Origin: Syntrophaceae bacterium UBA6109
GTDB taxonomy: Bacteria; Desulfobacterota; Syntrophia; Syntrophales; UBA6109
DNA: 35,348 bases
Reading direction: 5' to 3'
Assembly: GCA_002428445.1 (NCBI GenBank)
Contig: DIWJ01000052.1
Location: 74,003 to 109,350, forward strand
Made by a program: the position numbers and the translations under genes. Positions 1 through 8,460 of the stretch are shown here, one piece after another (the first letter of the stretch is position 1; the number at the start of each line of letters is the position of its first letter). Under the pieces are notes generated by a model. The model was not told the origin of the DNA, searched no databases, and was given only the letters and a program-made list of their open reading frames with translations.

Positions 1-950
1 CCCTTGATCAGGTTGTCGATCGCCGCAACGACAATGACCCTCCGCGTCCGCTTGTCCACGGCGACACCGATATCGCAATAGTTTGAGCCACGGACGGAAG
101 AGATGTTGGGGAAACTCCCGGCGGGATAGACCCTCACGAACGGCTCGTCCCGGTAGAAAGTCCGATAGGCGGCAAGGATCTCCGCCGCGTCGGCATCCTT
201 CGCGAGGGACGCATAGATCGTACTCAGGATGCCTCGATTCACGGGCAGGAGGTGCGGCGTAAAGGTGATGCGGATCTCCCGGCCCGCCAGCGCGCTGAGT
301 TCCTGCTCGATTTCCGGGGTATGTCGGTGGCTGCCGATCTTGTAGGCCTTGAAGCCGCCGTCAACCTCGCAAAACAGAGAACCGATCTGCGGTTCCCGGC
401 CTGCCCCGCTGACGCCGGATTTCGAATCGGCAATGATCGAACCCGTATCGACAAAGTCCCCCTTCAGGAGCGGCGCCATCCCCAGAATAACGCTCGTCGG
501 ATAGCAGCCGGGGTTCGCCACCAGCCTGGCTTTCCGGATCTTCTCTCGATACAGTTCGGGCAGTCCGTAGACCGCCTTCTGAAGCACGTCCTCCGCACGG
601 TGCTTCCCGTACCACTGCCCGTAACATGCGGCATCCCGAAGGCGGAAGTCGGCGCTGAGGTCGATCAATTTCCGCCCTGTCTCGAGAAAAGCGGCGGCGA
701 AATCCATGGCGACTCCGTGCGGAACGGCGAGGAACACGATATCGACGGTTTCGGCGAGTTGCTGAGGCTTGAGATCCGTGAAAGACAGCTCGGTCAATCC
801 GGTAAAGGACGGATAGACGTCCCGGACGGGCCGGCCGGCGAAACGGCGCGACGTCACGGCTTCAACATGGACCTTCCCGTGCCGAAGAAGAATTCTCAAG
901 AGTTCCTGCCCCGTATAACCGCTGGCGCCGAAAATACCAACCCTCACCAT
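1..950 (-). CDS. argC: N-acetyl-gamma-glutamyl-phosphate reductase, C-terminus cut by window edge
   Basis: Cytosolic enzyme of arginine biosynthesis that reduces N-acetylglutamyl phosphate to the semialdehyde with NADPH. The frame is open from an ATG to the left edge with no stop (316 codons); the family is usually about 340-350 residues, so roughly 30 are missing. The N-terminus has the Rossmann nucleotide motif GASGYTGQEL (residues 8-17). The catalytic cysteine is C149 in NPGCYPT, and the conserved histidine region is SHRHTPEIEQ (about 207-216). The start follows a GAAGGTGG Shine-Dalgarno. It lies directly downstream of rplM-rpsI but is separated from them by a strong terminator, so its expression depends on read-through or on an unseen promoter inside rpsI. 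The family is certain; only the end is unknown. Confidence 0.95.
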   Translation of the reverse strand, partial: MVRVGIFGASGYTGQELLRILLRHGKVHVEAVTSRRFAGRPVRDVYPSFTGLTELSFTDLKPQQLAETVDIVFLAVPHGVAMDFAAAFLETGRKLIDLSADFRLRDAACYGQWYGKHRAEDVLQKAVYGLPELYREKIRKARLVANPGCYPTSVILGMAPLLKGDFVDTGSIIADSKSGVSGAGREPQIGSLFCEVDGGFKAYKIGSHRHTPEIEQELSALAGREIRITFTPHLLPVNRGILSTIYASLAKDADAAEILAAYRTFYRDEPFVRVYPAGSFPNISSVRGSNYCDIGVAVDKRTRRVIVVAAIDNLIK

Positions 951-979
951 AATCCACCTTCTTTCCTGCCTGATCGCGG

Positions 980-1009
980 CATAATAAAAAAGGGGGCCGG
1001 AGCCCCCTT
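980..1009 (-). terminator. Intrinsic terminator between rpsI and argC
   Basis: A perfect 8-bp stem (990-997 with 1002-1009, five G:C pairs in a row plus flanks) closes a 4-base loop. On the minus strand it is followed at once by a T-rich tail TTTTTTATTAT. This is a textbook factor-independent terminator ending rplM-rpsI transcripts. It begins only 11 bases after the rpsI stop and leaves about 30 bases before the argC ATG. Confidence 0.9.
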
Positions 1010-1020
1010 CTCTTTGCAAA

Positions 1021-1413
1021 TTACCTCTTTGAAAACTGGAAACGTTTTCTCGCCCCCGGCTGGCCGTATTTCTTTCGTTCCTTGATGCGGGAATCCCGCG
1101 TCAGAAATCCGGCCTTTTTCAGAATCGCCCGAAGCTGCGCGTCGTAATCCACCAGCGCCTTCGAGATTCCGTGCTTGACGGCTCCCGCCTGCCCGGACAT
1201 CCCGCCGCCCTGGACGTTGACGTAGAAATCGAGTTTGCCTTCCTGGCCGGTGAGACCCAACGGCTGCCGAATCATCATCTTGAGGCTGTCCCGGGTGAAG
1301 TAGTCGTCAAAATTTCTCTTGTTGACGACCAGGAGTCCGGTCCCCTCTTTCATGTAGACCCTGGCTATGGCATTTTTTCTCTTCCCTGTAGCGTAAATCC
1401 GTTTCTCGGTCAT
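1021..1413 (-). CDS. rpsI: 30S ribosomal protein S9
   Basis: Small-subunit head protein whose C-terminal tail reaches the P-site tRNA. The 130-residue product starts [19 protein letters not shown], has the family block [20 protein letters not shown], and ends with the basic tail [11 protein letters not shown]; a terminal KR is expected for S9. The ATG follows GGAG at 6 bases; an in-frame TTG four codons upstream is less likely. It is co-transcribed with rplM (51-base gap), the usual L13-S9 pairing, and a strong terminator follows immediately. Confidence 0.98.
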   Translation of the reverse strand: MTEKRIYATGKRKNAIARVYMKEGTGLLVVNKRNFDDYFTRDSLKMMIRQPLGLTGQEGKLDFYVNVQGGGMSGQAGAVKHGISKALVDYDAQLRAILKKAGFLTRDSRIKERKKYGQPGARKRFQFSKR

Positions 1414-1464
1414 AGGTTTCTCCAAAACACCAGCAAATCGTTGTTATTCCGCGCTCCGCGTCCG

Positions 1465-1893
1465 TCAGATGGACAGCGGTTTCGGGCACTGGGCATCGTG
1501 GGGGTGGACACCGCCCGCGTATACCTTGAGTTTTTTCAGCATTTTCCGCCCAAGCGAGTTCTTCGGAAGCATCCCCTTAACGGCCTCTTTGATCAGAAAG
1601 GTGGGATTGTCCTGGAGGATCTTCCCGGCGACTTTCTGTTTGATTCCTCCCGGGTAACCGGAGTGGTGATAATAGACCTTGTCCGTCAGCTTTTTCCCCG
1701 TCAGCAGAATCTTTTCCGCGTTCACAATGACGATGAAATCGCCCGTATCCTGGTGCGGCGTATAGATCGGCTTGTGTTTTCCCCGCAGTCTGCCGGCGAT
1801 TTCACTCGCCAGTCTTCCCAAAACCCGTCCCTGTGCGTCGACGACAAACCAGTCTCTGCGAACGCCCTCTGTAGTTGCCTGAAAGGTTTTCAT
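1465..1893 (-). CDS. rplM: 50S ribosomal protein L13
   Basis: Early-assembly protein of the large subunit. The 142 residues equal the usual family length. It opens [20 protein letters not shown] and contains the L13 signatures [12 protein letters not shown] and [19 protein letters not shown]. The start chosen is the ATG after GGTG; an upstream in-frame start would add 21 residues with no family counterpart and would overlap the promoter. It is first in its operon, driven by the consensus promoter at 1928-1956, with about 28 bases of leader. Confidence 0.98.
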   Translation of the reverse strand: MKTFQATTEGVRRDWFVVDAQGRVLGRLASEIAGRLRGKHKPIYTPHQDTGDFIVIVNAEKILLTGKKLTDKVYYHHSGYPGGIKQKVAGKILQDNPTFLIKEAVKGMLPKNSLGRKMLKKLKVYAGGVHPHDAQCPKPLSI

Positions 1894-1927
1894 ATGTTCA
1901 CCAATACAGAAAAAATTTAAGAAGTAG

Positions 1928-1956
1928 TAGTTACGCAATCTTCGTTCGTTTGTCAA
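1928..1956 (-). promoter_or_regulatory. Sigma-70-type promoter of rplM-rpsI
   Basis: A perfect -35 TTGACA (complement of 1951-1956) lies 17 bases from a -10 TAACTA (complement of 1928-1933, 4 of 6 matches to TATAAT). The expected transcription start is near 1921, about 28 bases before the rplM ATG. The promoter lies wholly in the short lptD-rplM gap and faces rplM. A T-rich stretch upstream of the -35 could help RNA polymerase bind. Confidence 0.85.
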
Positions 1957-1983
1957 GAAAAAATCGTGGCGGATCGATATCCT

Positions 1984-4290
1984 TCAGAAGCCGGCTTTCC
2001 CCAGTCCGAAGAGAACAAACATGACCGTGAAACGGCGATCGTTGGGGGTATTCGAATAGGCGAAATCAACGCTCCAGCACTGTTTCTTGTATTTGCCTCC
2101 ATAGGTTTCCTCTACGATCTTATTGTCGAACTTGTTCTGCCGGATCAGATAATTTGCCTCCAGGCGCTCCGTGACAACGGCCCTGAGTGCAACGTTGATT
2201 TCCGCCAGCGGGGTCAGCGGCGACCGGGAGCCTAGAACCATCGTGTTCCCGCTCATGGTGAACCAGTTGACCGGAAGGGTGGTGTCCCCGCTTTTCGCAT
2301 ACCGGTAGCCGATCGTGACATTGTCCCCGCGCCTGTCGCTGAGCCCCAGGTCATAGTTCGTCTGCTTCCAGTCGCCTGAATTGACGGAATACTTGTTTCT
2401 CGCGGAGAAGCTCACCAGCGGATGCGGAAGCACGTCCAGCTCGAGGTCGATATCGCTGAACGGCCGGCTTTCCCGCTCCAGATTCTGAACGTTTCGACGC
2501 GACTCCCGGATGTCGTAGCTCTGGGAAAGCTTGAAGCGGAGGAATTCGCGATAGGACGACTTGCCGTTCGGCTCCTTGAATTTTGCCATCAGGGTATTGG
2601 TGATACCGTAGGTAATCGTGTTCTGTTCGGACACCCGGATGACAAAATCGGGGGCGTCGTCCTGAAATTCATAGGGGGTGTAGATATACGATATCTCCGG
2701 ACGTATCCCGTGCCGGATCTTGTCCACGGTCTTTCCCCCGACAGAAAAGATGCGGTGGACTTCCGACGTCAGCGTGGCCCCGAGACTGTACATCGCACGA
2801 TCCCCCTGCCTGCTCAAGCTCGCAACGGAGGTATTGTCATCCCGGCTCCAGGCGGACCCCTTGACCAGAAATTGCGGCGTAAACTGCGCGTAATCTCCGA
2901 ACGTAAGCGGCATGGACAAGATGGGCTGAAGGTCGTAGAAATGGCCTTTCTGGCCCTCGGTCCGGTAATAGTAGTCGTAGGTCGTCGTGAATTCGAGGTA
3001 GGTGGGCCCTCCGAGGATGGGCCGTTTGGTCCCCGTCAGCATGATTTCGGGATATCTCTGCAGAGTCGCGTCGTTGTTGACCGTTGCGAAATTGTCCGTG
3101 TACTGGCCCAGGACCGTGAGGTTGTAGAAGTCCCAGTTACGGACGAAGCGTACGGTGGAATCCAGCAATGCCAGGGTTTCGTCTCCCAGAAAAGACACCC
3201 TTTCGAATTTCTTGCTGTCGTCTTTCGAATAATGATCGAGGTAGTAGTTCCATCCCGTGAAGTCCCGGAAATACCAGCGATCGGAGACTTTGCGAATGTC
3301 GGCGCGGAAATAGCTGTTGTCGGGAAAGGTCGTCTGATGGTTCCAGTACAGGGACCACCGGTTCTCGCCGCCCTGCCAGTTTGGCCTGATATCTTCGGAC
3401 GGATCGTCGAACTGTTTGCGGTCTTTCATATAGTCCGCATAGAAGGTGCCGAAGGATTGCTCGCTGGCGGCGTAGCGGAATTCCACCCCTTCCTTGAAAC
3501 CCCTTTTTTCCATGTACCGCTGGAAAAATGTTGCATCTGTATTCTCGGAAATGGCCCAGTAGAAAGGAACTTCCAGATCCAGCCCCTTCTGTTTCATCGA
3601 ATAGGCAAACCTCGGGAGAAGGACTCCGGACTGCCGGGTCGTTTTTGCAGGGAAAAGAAAATACGGCATATACAGAATAGGCACATCGCTGACGTAGAAT
3701 TTCCCGTGCTTGAGTGTCCCGTATCCGTCGACCGTAACGTCCATTTCGCTCGACCGGATTCGCCAATCAGGTACGTCTCCGTCGCAGGTTGTCATGGCTG
3801 CATCTGTCGCCCGATAGGTTTCTTCCCCCCTTTTTTCGATGGTGCTCCCCTCAAGATAAAAATGGTTCTCGGCCAGAAACATCTTGCCCTGATAGACCAC
3901 GCCCCGGCGGTCCTGCGTGTTGAAAACGGCCCTTGCTCCCTCGATCACGTCTTTTTCGCTCCGCATCACGACGTTTCCTTCGGCGGTGGCGATGTTCGTT
4001 TTCCTGTCCAAGGAGACCGTGTCGGCCGTCAGGGTGTTCCCCTCATAGCGGATCACCACGTTGCCGCTCGCCGTGACGACATCCCTTTCTTCATCATAGG
4101 CAATGCCGTCGGCCTCGATCGATACCGGTTTATTTCCCTGAACGGGCTCCAGCGCCGGAACGACCTCCGGTGTCAGGAAAGACAACAGGCACAGCCACGG
4201 CAGGATGGCACGAAAGATCGCCTTTCTTGCCGAAGGCAGAGCCGCGGTCGCCGCGGGGCACTGTGCGTCCCTCATCTGACTCCTCTCCAT
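1984..4290 (-). CDS. lptD: LPS-assembly outer membrane protein LptD
   Basis: Outer-membrane beta-barrel that, with LptE, inserts lipopolysaccharide into the outer leaflet. The product is 768 residues. A hydrophobic signal peptide lies at about residues 23-47. An OstA/LptA-like periplasmic domain follows (about 55-165, e.g. DVVTASGNVVIRYEG), then a long barrel rich in aromatic strands, including the family motif LYMPYFLFP, ending in a strand-like VMFVLFGLGKAGF. The mature part has only two cysteines, about C169 and C738. The start could be ATG 4290 (SD AGGGG, 7 bases) or ATG 4275 (SD AGAGGAG, 4 bases); the signal peptide is retained either way. It follows folC by 33 bases and probably shares its transcript. 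Confidence 0.95.
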   Translation of the reverse strand: MERSQMRDAQCPAATAALPSARKAIFRAILPWLCLLSFLTPEVVPALEPVQGNKPVSIEADGIAYDEERDVVTASGNVVIRYEGNTLTADTVSLDRKTNIATAEGNVVMRSEKDVIEGARAVFNTQDRRGVVYQGKMFLAENHFYLEGSTIEKRGEETYRATDAAMTTCDGDVPDWRIRSSEMDVTVDGYGTLKHGKFYVSDVPILYMPYFLFPAKTTRQSGVLLPRFAYSMKQKGLDLEVPFYWAISENTDATFFQRYMEKRGFKEGVEFRYAASEQSFGTFYADYMKDRKQFDDPSEDIRPNWQGGENRWSLYWNHQTTFPDNSYFRADIRKVSDRWYFRDFTGWNYYLDHYSKDDSKKFERVSFLGDETLALLDSTVRFVRNWDFYNLTVLGQYTDNFATVNNDATLQRYPEIMLTGTKRPILGGPTYLEFTTTYDYYYRTEGQKGHFYDLQPILSMPLTFGDYAQFTPQFLVKGSAWSRDDNTSVASLSRQGDRAMYSLGATLTSEVHRIFSVGGKTVDKIRHGIRPEISYIYTPYEFQDDAPDFVIRVSEQNTITYGITNTLMAKFKEPNGKSSYREFLRFKLSQSYDIRESRRNVQNLERESRPFSDIDLELDVLPHPLVSFSARNKYSVNSGDWKQTNYDLGLSDRRGDNVTIGYRYAKSGDTTLPVNWFTMSGNTMVLGSRSPLTPLAEINVALRAVVTERLEANYLIRQNKFDNKIVEETYGGKYKKQCWSVDFAYSNTPNDRRFTVMFVLFGLGKAGF

Positions 4291-4323
4291 CAACGATCCC
4301 CTGCATCAAGGTGTGTTGAGGCT

Positions 4324-5616
4324 CTAAGGAAGACGCCCCGCGCGCAAGGCCTTCTTGATATCGCCGACGAGATACAGCGAGCCGGCGATGCAAATCAAGT
4401 CATTTTTTCCCGCCGCATCCATGGCCAGCTTTACGGCCCGGACGGGATTTCGTTCCACAGTGACCGTTCCAAGGCGTTTTTTTATCAAGGGAAGCAGTTC
4501 CACCGGCTCCACCGCCCTCTCGTTCCCGGGGCGGGTCAGGATGATGACGTCTGCGATTGAGGCAATCCTGCCGATCATGGCGGATCGATCCTTATCCGAC
4601 AGGACCCCGAAGACCGCAAACAGTCTCCTGTATGAAAAGTCCCGCCGAAGGACGCCGCAGAGAGCGGAAATGCCGTCGGGATTGTGAGCCCCGTCCAGAA
4701 GAACAGTCGGATGATGCTGCAGAACCTCGATTCGTCCCTCCCAGCGGGTCTTCTCCAGTCCGGCGCGGATCAGAGAATCCTGAACCGGATATCCGCATTT
4801 GCCGAGTTGCTCGACAACCTCGAGAGCGAGCGCGGCGTTGGCAACTTGATGCCGTCCCCGGAGAGGGCAGCGGAGGCCGGACAGTCGCCTGCCGGAAAAA
4901 CCCCGATACGAGAAAAGTCCGTCCGAGCGGACCCGGATCTTCAAGTCGCGGCCCAGTCTCAGCAGGCGGGCGTTCCGGTCCCGACAGATCTTTTCCAAAA
5001 CGTCCAGGACAGGAGTCTGCCTTGCCCCGGTGATGCAGATGCCCCCCTGCTTGACAATTCCGCCCTTCTCGGCGGCGATGCGGTCGAGGCTGCTCCCAAG
5101 GAATGCCTGATGCTCGAGGGCGATATTGGTGATTACGGATGCAAGCGGATCGACCACATTGGTCGCGTCCAGGCGGCCACCCAGCCCGACCTCCAGAACG
5201 GCCAAATCGACAGACGCCCTGGAAAAGTGGAGGAAGGAAACGGCTGTGAGAAATTCGAAATAGGTCAACTCCTCTTCCTGGGCGGACCGGACGGTTTCGA
5301 CGCAGAGCTGCATCGATTTTTTCGATATCAGGTGATCCCCGATTCGGATCCTCTCCCTCACATCAACCAGATGGGGGGAGATGTACCACCCCACGCGATA
5401 TCCGCCCGCCGAGAGCATGGACGCGATCATGGCGGTCACAGAACCCTTTCCGTTGGTGCCCGCGACGACGACGGCAGGATAGCTTTGCTGGGGATTGTCC
5501 AAGCGCTTCAGCAGACGGATCATCCGATCCAATCCCAGGCGGATTTCGGATGGATTTTTTCTTTTCAGTTCGGCAAGCCAGGATTTGTTCATATCGCTGC
5601 CACAAAACCACTGCAT
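4324..5616 (-). CDS. folC: Folylpolyglutamate synthase / dihydrofolate synthase (FolC)
   Basis: Cytosolic Mur-ligase-family enzyme that adds glutamate to dihydropteroate or folates using ATP. The 430-residue product has the P-loop GTNGKGSVTAM (53-63), ISPHLVDVRERI, the Mg/ATP region EVGLGGRLDATN, and the C-terminal-domain motif LLDGAHNPDG near residue 310. Whether it has both activities cannot be told from sequence alone. The ATG at 5616 has a loose SD (AGGA, 9 bases); ATG 5592 would give MNKSWLAEL, closer to typical family starts but with a poor SD. Upstream is the terminator of the small domain-II-like gene; downstream is lptD after 33 bases. No clear promoter was seen in the 70-base gap. 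Confidence 0.95.
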   Translation of the reverse strand: MQWFCGSDMNKSWLAELKRKNPSEIRLGLDRMIRLLKRLDNPQQSYPAVVVAGTNGKGSVTAMIASMLSAGGYRVGWYISPHLVDVRERIRIGDHLISKKSMQLCVETVRSAQEEELTYFEFLTAVSFLHFSRASVDLAVLEVGLGGRLDATNVVDPLASVITNIALEHQAFLGSSLDRIAAEKGGIVKQGGICITGARQTPVLDVLEKICRDRNARLLRLGRDLKIRVRSDGLFSYRGFSGRRLSGLRCPLRGRHQVANAALALEVVEQLGKCGYPVQDSLIRAGLEKTRWEGRIEVLQHHPTVLLDGAHNPDGISALCGVLRRDFSYRRLFAVFGVLSDKDRSAMIGRIASIADVIILTRPGNERAVEPVELLPLIKKRLGTVTVERNPVRAVKLAMDAAGKNDLICIAGSLYLVGDIKKALRAGRLP

Positions 5617-5685
5617 GGCTCTTCATCCTGCACGACAGGGATGGTCTGTGCAGAGCCCCTGAGCCGTGACCACCGAGGTTACCGG

Positions 5686-5735
5686 ACAAAAGAAAACCAT
5701 GGCGCAGCGCCTTGACGGCGCACTTCGCCATGGTT
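5686..5735 (-). terminator. Intrinsic terminator after the small domain-II-like gene
   Basis: A long nested hairpin: an outer perfect 10-bp stem (5695-5704 with 5726-5735) encloses an inner 5-bp stem (5707-5711 with 5717-5721) with a 5-base loop. On the minus strand it is followed by TTTTCTTTTG. It ends transcripts of the 86-residue gene at 5819-6079 and separates them from folC. Between the gene's stop and this hairpin are about 83 bases of GC-rich sequence with no further recognised feature. Confidence 0.8.
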
Positions 5736-5818
5736 GCGGATCCGGCAACAGGCCGGGGCCGGCGGCCGGTTCTCGCCAGAGCAGGAAACCGTCATGCCAC
5801 CGTCACCGTCCGGAAAAC

Positions 5819-6079
5819 CTATTCTTCGACGACCTTGAAAACCTCATCACCGGTTCGAACCCTGTCGGTCACCTTGATCCCGATGAAGTCTCCTGCGACC
5901 GCCTTGTCCACCTTCTGATTGTTGACCTCCATGGAATCAAGCGGCATGTTGAAATTTGTCGTGTGGCCGGTGAATTTCAGGACATCGCCCACCTGGACAT
6001 CGCCTTCCGTGATCTTTACCGCCGCAACCGAAGGTTTGGCGAAAAATTTGACCACTTCGCCGATCTTCTTATCCGCCAT
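5819..6079 (-). CDS. Stand-alone EF-Tu/SelB domain-II-like small protein
   Basis: The 86-residue product MADKKIGEVVKFFAKPSVAA... resembles the beta-barrel second domain of translational GTPases. It has the spaced pattern VGDVLKFTGHTTNF and GDFIGIKVTDRVRTGDEVFKV, as in small proteins annotated as translation elongation factor-like in archaea and some bacteria. There is no P-loop or other G-domain motif, so it cannot be a GTPase itself. No signal peptide or membrane segment is present. The ATG follows a strong GAGGTGA at 5 bases. It has its own promoter (6164-6191) and is bracketed by terminators, so it is probably monocistronic. Its function is unknown; a role in translation or RNA binding is only suggested by the fold and location. 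Family resemblance is from recollection. Confidence 0.85.
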   Translation of the reverse strand: MADKKIGEVVKFFAKPSVAAVKITEGDVQVGDVLKFTGHTTNFNMPLDSMEVNNQKVDKAVAGDFIGIKVTDRVRTGDEVFKVVEE

Positions 6080-6163
6080 GGCGTTCACCTCGCATTTGCT
6101 CGTTGCCGATGGTTTCCCCGGCTGTCCATGCGCCGCATCATCGGCATCTGGCTGTATGCGGGA

Positions 6164-6191
6164 TATATATCCTTTTCCTGAAAAAAGACAA
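6164..6191 (-). promoter_or_regulatory. Putative sigma-70 promoter for the small domain-II-like gene
   Basis: A -35 TTGTCT (complement of 6186-6191) and a -10 TATATA (complement of 6164-6169) are 16 bases apart, 3-8 bases downstream of the T-tract of the rplQ terminator. The implied leader before the ATG is about 78 bases. The position between a terminator and an otherwise orphan gene strengthens the call. Confidence 0.65.
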
Positions 6192-6194
6192 GGG

Positions 6195-6237
6195 AAAAAC
6201 AAAAAAGGCGGGGGCTCCGCGAAGCCCACCGCCCTTT
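6195..6237 (-). terminator. Intrinsic terminator of the ribosomal superoperon (after rplQ)
   Basis: A GC-rich hairpin has 5-bp outer and 5-bp inner stems separated by a one-base bulge, with a 6-base loop. On the minus strand it is followed by TTTTTTGTTTTT. It lies about 20 bases past the rplQ stop and is the first convincing terminator seen downstream of the tRNA-Thr/rpmG start of the array. Confidence 0.9.
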
Positions 6238-6257
6238 TTCGGCAGATCGTTTTTGCT

Positions 6258-6671
6258 TTACTTCTCTGCAGCGTCTTTCTCAACGGCCTTCTTCTTGGCC
6301 TTTCCCTTCTTCTCTTCGTCGGGGAGAAATTCGACGATGGAAACAGGCGCATTGTCGCCGTGGCGATATCCCGTTTTCGTGACGCGCGTATAACCGCCGG
6401 AGCGATCCTTGTAGCGAAGCGAAAGCTGTTCGAACAGTTTCTTCACCATCGCCTTGTCGCGTACGATGGCCAAGGCCTGCCTCCGCGCATGAAGATCACC
6501 CTTCTTGCCCAGGGTGATCATCTTTTCTGCTACAATTCTCAGTTCCTTGGCTTTGACATCCGTGGTGCTGACCTTTTCGTGGCGGATAAAAGAGGTCACC
6601 ATGTTTCGCAGCATGGCGATCCGATGGCTCGATGTCCTGCCGATTTTTTTCCCGTATCGTCCGTGACGCAT
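6258..6671 (-). CDS. rplQ: 50S ribosomal protein L17
   Basis: Large-subunit protein near the exit tunnel. The 137-residue product starts [20 protein letters not shown], an L17 hallmark (RHxxxxxKLGR-like), and continues [24 protein letters not shown]. It ends in a lysine-rich tail ([14 protein letters not shown]) slightly longer than in short L17s. Upstream in-frame starts inside rpoA would add residues lacking in the family. It follows rpoA by 37 bases as the last gene of the alpha cluster, before a strong terminator. Confidence 0.98.
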   Translation of the reverse strand: MRHGRYGKKIGRTSSHRIAMLRNMVTSFIRHEKVSTTDVKAKELRIVAEKMITLGKKGDLHARRQALAIVRDKAMVKKLFEQLSLRYKDRSGGYTRVTKTGYRHGDNAPVSIVEFLPDEEKKGKAKKKAVEKDAAEK

Positions 6672-6708
6672 GAAACGTTCCTTTCCGAATTCGCGCTCCG
6701 CTCTCTCC

Positions 6709-7725
6709 CTACGCTTCTTCTTCGCCCCGCTGCTTTTCCGCTGCGTTGGCATTCCAAGGCGGAAAGTCAAACTTCATCCCGAAGCCTAGTCCCTGCTCTG
6801 CAAGAATCTCTTTGATTTCATTAAGTGATTTTCTTCCAAAATTCTTTGTCTTGAGCATTTCCGCTTCCGTTTTCTGCACCAGTTCCCCGATCAGGTTGAT
6901 CCCTGCGTTCTTCAGACAGTTCGCGGACCGAACCGAAAGCTCAAGATCATCCACATGGCGGAGCAGAAGTTCATTGATATTCTCTTCCTTCTCGCCGTCC
7001 TGCGGTCCTTCTTCCTCATCTTCTTCACTGAAGTTGATGAACATATCCAGCTGATGTTTCAGGATCTTCGCCGCGTAGGCCAATGCGTCGGCCGGCAGAA
7101 CGCTGCCGTCCGTCCAGATCTCCAGGACAAGCCGGTCATAATCGGCAATCTGTCCGACACGCGCATGGGTTACGGTGTAATTGACCTTCTTGATCGGCGA
7201 ATAGAGGGCATCAATATTGATCGTCCCTTCCGGCTGATCCGCATCCTTTTCCCTCTGGGCGGGAACATATCCTTTGCCCATCTTTACGACCATCTCCGCC
7301 CTCAAGACGGCATCACCCGTGAGCGTGGCAATGACATGATCGGGATTGAGAATCTCGATCGTCTCGTCGCAAAGGATATCGCCGGCCGTCACAACGCCTG
7401 CTTTCTTCGAGTCGATGCGAATGGTCCGGGGTCCGTCCTGATGAAGGTTGATCCGGACACCCTTGAGGTTCAGGATGATGTCCGTCACATCCTCCTTGAC
7501 GCCGGGAAGGCTGGAAAATTCGTGCAGAACGCCATCGAAATTCACGGAAACGATGGCTGCCCCGTGAATGGACGACAGCAGGATCCTCCGCAGTGCGTTG
7601 CCGAGGGTAATCCCAAAACCGCGTTCGAGCGGTTGGCAGGTGAACTCCGCATAGAAGCGAGTGTTCGTCGACTCGTCGATCTCAATCCTCTTTGGCTGTA
7701 TCAAACTTCGCCAGTTTCTCTGCAT
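6709..7725 (-). CDS. rpoA: DNA-directed RNA polymerase alpha subunit
   Basis: Assembles RNA polymerase (dimerising N-terminal domain, residues 1 to about 235) and contacts UP elements and activators (C-terminal domain, about 250-325). The 338 residues include [20 protein letters not shown] and, in the C-terminal domain, [14 protein letters not shown], in which R266, N269 and C270, with G297, K299 and S300, match the E. coli DNA-contact residues. An acidic linker ([15 protein letters not shown]) joins the domains. The ATG lies next to an inverted repeat that includes its Shine-Dalgarno. It sits between rpsD and rplQ, the normal order. Confidence 0.99.
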   Translation of the reverse strand: MQRNWRSLIQPKRIEIDESTNTRFYAEFTCQPLERGFGITLGNALRRILLSSIHGAAIVSVNFDGVLHEFSSLPGVKEDVTDIILNLKGVRINLHQDGPRTIRIDSKKAGVVTAGDILCDETIEILNPDHVIATLTGDAVLRAEMVVKMGKGYVPAQREKDADQPEGTINIDALYSPIKKVNYTVTHARVGQIADYDRLVLEIWTDGSVLPADALAYAAKILKHQLDMFINFSEEDEEEGPQDGEKEENINELLLRHVDDLELSVRSANCLKNAGINLIGELVQKTEAEMLKTKNFGRKSLNEIKEILAEQGLGFGMKFDFPPWNANAAEKQRGEEEA

Positions 7726-7726
7726 A

Positions 7727-7759
7727 ATTACAATCCCTTACTGTAAGGTAGTCTGTAAT
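7727..7759 (-). repeat. Nested inverted repeat covering the rpoA ribosome binding site
   Basis: ATTACA (7727-7732) pairs with TGTAAT (7754-7759); inside lies the near-perfect palindrome CCTTAC-T-GTAAGG (7736-7748). On the mRNA the AAGGG Shine-Dalgarno of rpoA would be in the 3' arm of the inner hairpin, so folding could lower rpoA initiation. No T-tract follows, so it is not a terminator. Confidence 0.55.
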
Positions 7760-7771
7760 GGATCCGATCGG

Positions 7772-8398
7772 CTACTTCGAATACAGCTCAACCACCAATT
7801 GTTCTCGAACCGGCATCGTAAGTTCATCCCTTGCGGGAAGCGACTTCACGAATCCCTTGAAATTACCTTTATCCAACGACAGCCACTGGGGGACACCCCG
7901 CCGGGCAACCGTTTCCATCGCCTCAAGAATGCGGGGCATCGTCCGGCTTTTCTGCCGGACCTCAATCTCGTCGCCGGTTTTCACCAGATAGGACGGGATA
8001 TCGACGGATTTGCCGCCCACGAGGAAGTGTCCGTGCCGAACAAGCAGCCTCGCTTCCGTGCGGGAATTGGCAAAACCCATGCGGAAAACCATGTTGTCGA
8101 GCCGCCGCTCCAGGAACAGCAGAAGATTCGTACCGGTGATGCCCTTCTGTCTGTCCGCCTTTTCAAAGTACCCTTTGAACTGGCTTTCCAAGACTCCGTA
8201 CATCCTCTTGAGTTTCTGCTTTTCACGAAGCTGAATGCCGTAATCAGTGGGTTTCTTCCGCATCTGCCCGTGTTCGCCAGGCGCGTAGCCTCGACGTTCA
8301 AAGGCGCATTTTTCCGTGTAGCAGCGGTCCCCCTTGAGGAACAGTTTCAACCCTTCTCTTCTGCACTGCCTGCAGACGGATTCTCGATATCTTGCCAA
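7772..8398 (-). CDS. rpsD: 30S ribosomal protein S4 (zinc-binding form)
   Basis: Primary 16S rRNA binder that nucleates 30S assembly. The 208-residue product has a four-cysteine zinc site (C9, C12, C26, C31) and then the S4 RNA-binding domain ([29 protein letters not shown], here about residues 98-126). The start is TTG, 5 bases after a strong GGAGG; the family N-terminus [12 protein letters not shown] confirms it. In E. coli S4 represses this cluster; no matching pseudoknot could be confirmed here. It lies between rpsK (62-base gap) and rpoA (46-base gap). Confidence 0.98.
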   Translation of the reverse strand: MARYRESVCRQCRREGLKLFLKGDRCYTEKCAFERRGYAPGEHGQMRKKPTDYGIQLREKQKLKRMYGVLESQFKGYFEKADRQKGITGTNLLLFLERRLDNMVFRMGFANSRTEARLLVRHGHFLVGGKSVDIPSYLVKTGDEIEVRQKSRTMPRILEAMETVARRGVPQWLSLDKGNFKGFVKSLPARDELTMPVREQLVVELYSK

Positions 8399-8460
8399 GC
8401 AATCCTCCCTATCCTATCTCATGAAAGCGTTATGAAATCTTGAACTCCCGGCCGTGATCA

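Noticed and set aside
252..1085. A plus-strand open frame across argC, the terminator and part of rpsI
   Set aside because: The minus strand encodes ArgC with catalytic residues in place; the plus frame crosses a terminator and has no motifs.
2422..4560. A 712-codon plus-strand open frame opposite lptD and folC
   Set aside because: It spans two convincing minus-strand genes and their gap and shows no recognisable domains or codon pattern of its own.
6672..6770. N-terminal extension of L17 overlapping the end of rpoA
   Set aside because: The 33 extra residues are absent from the L17 family; MRHGRYGKK is the standard N-terminus.
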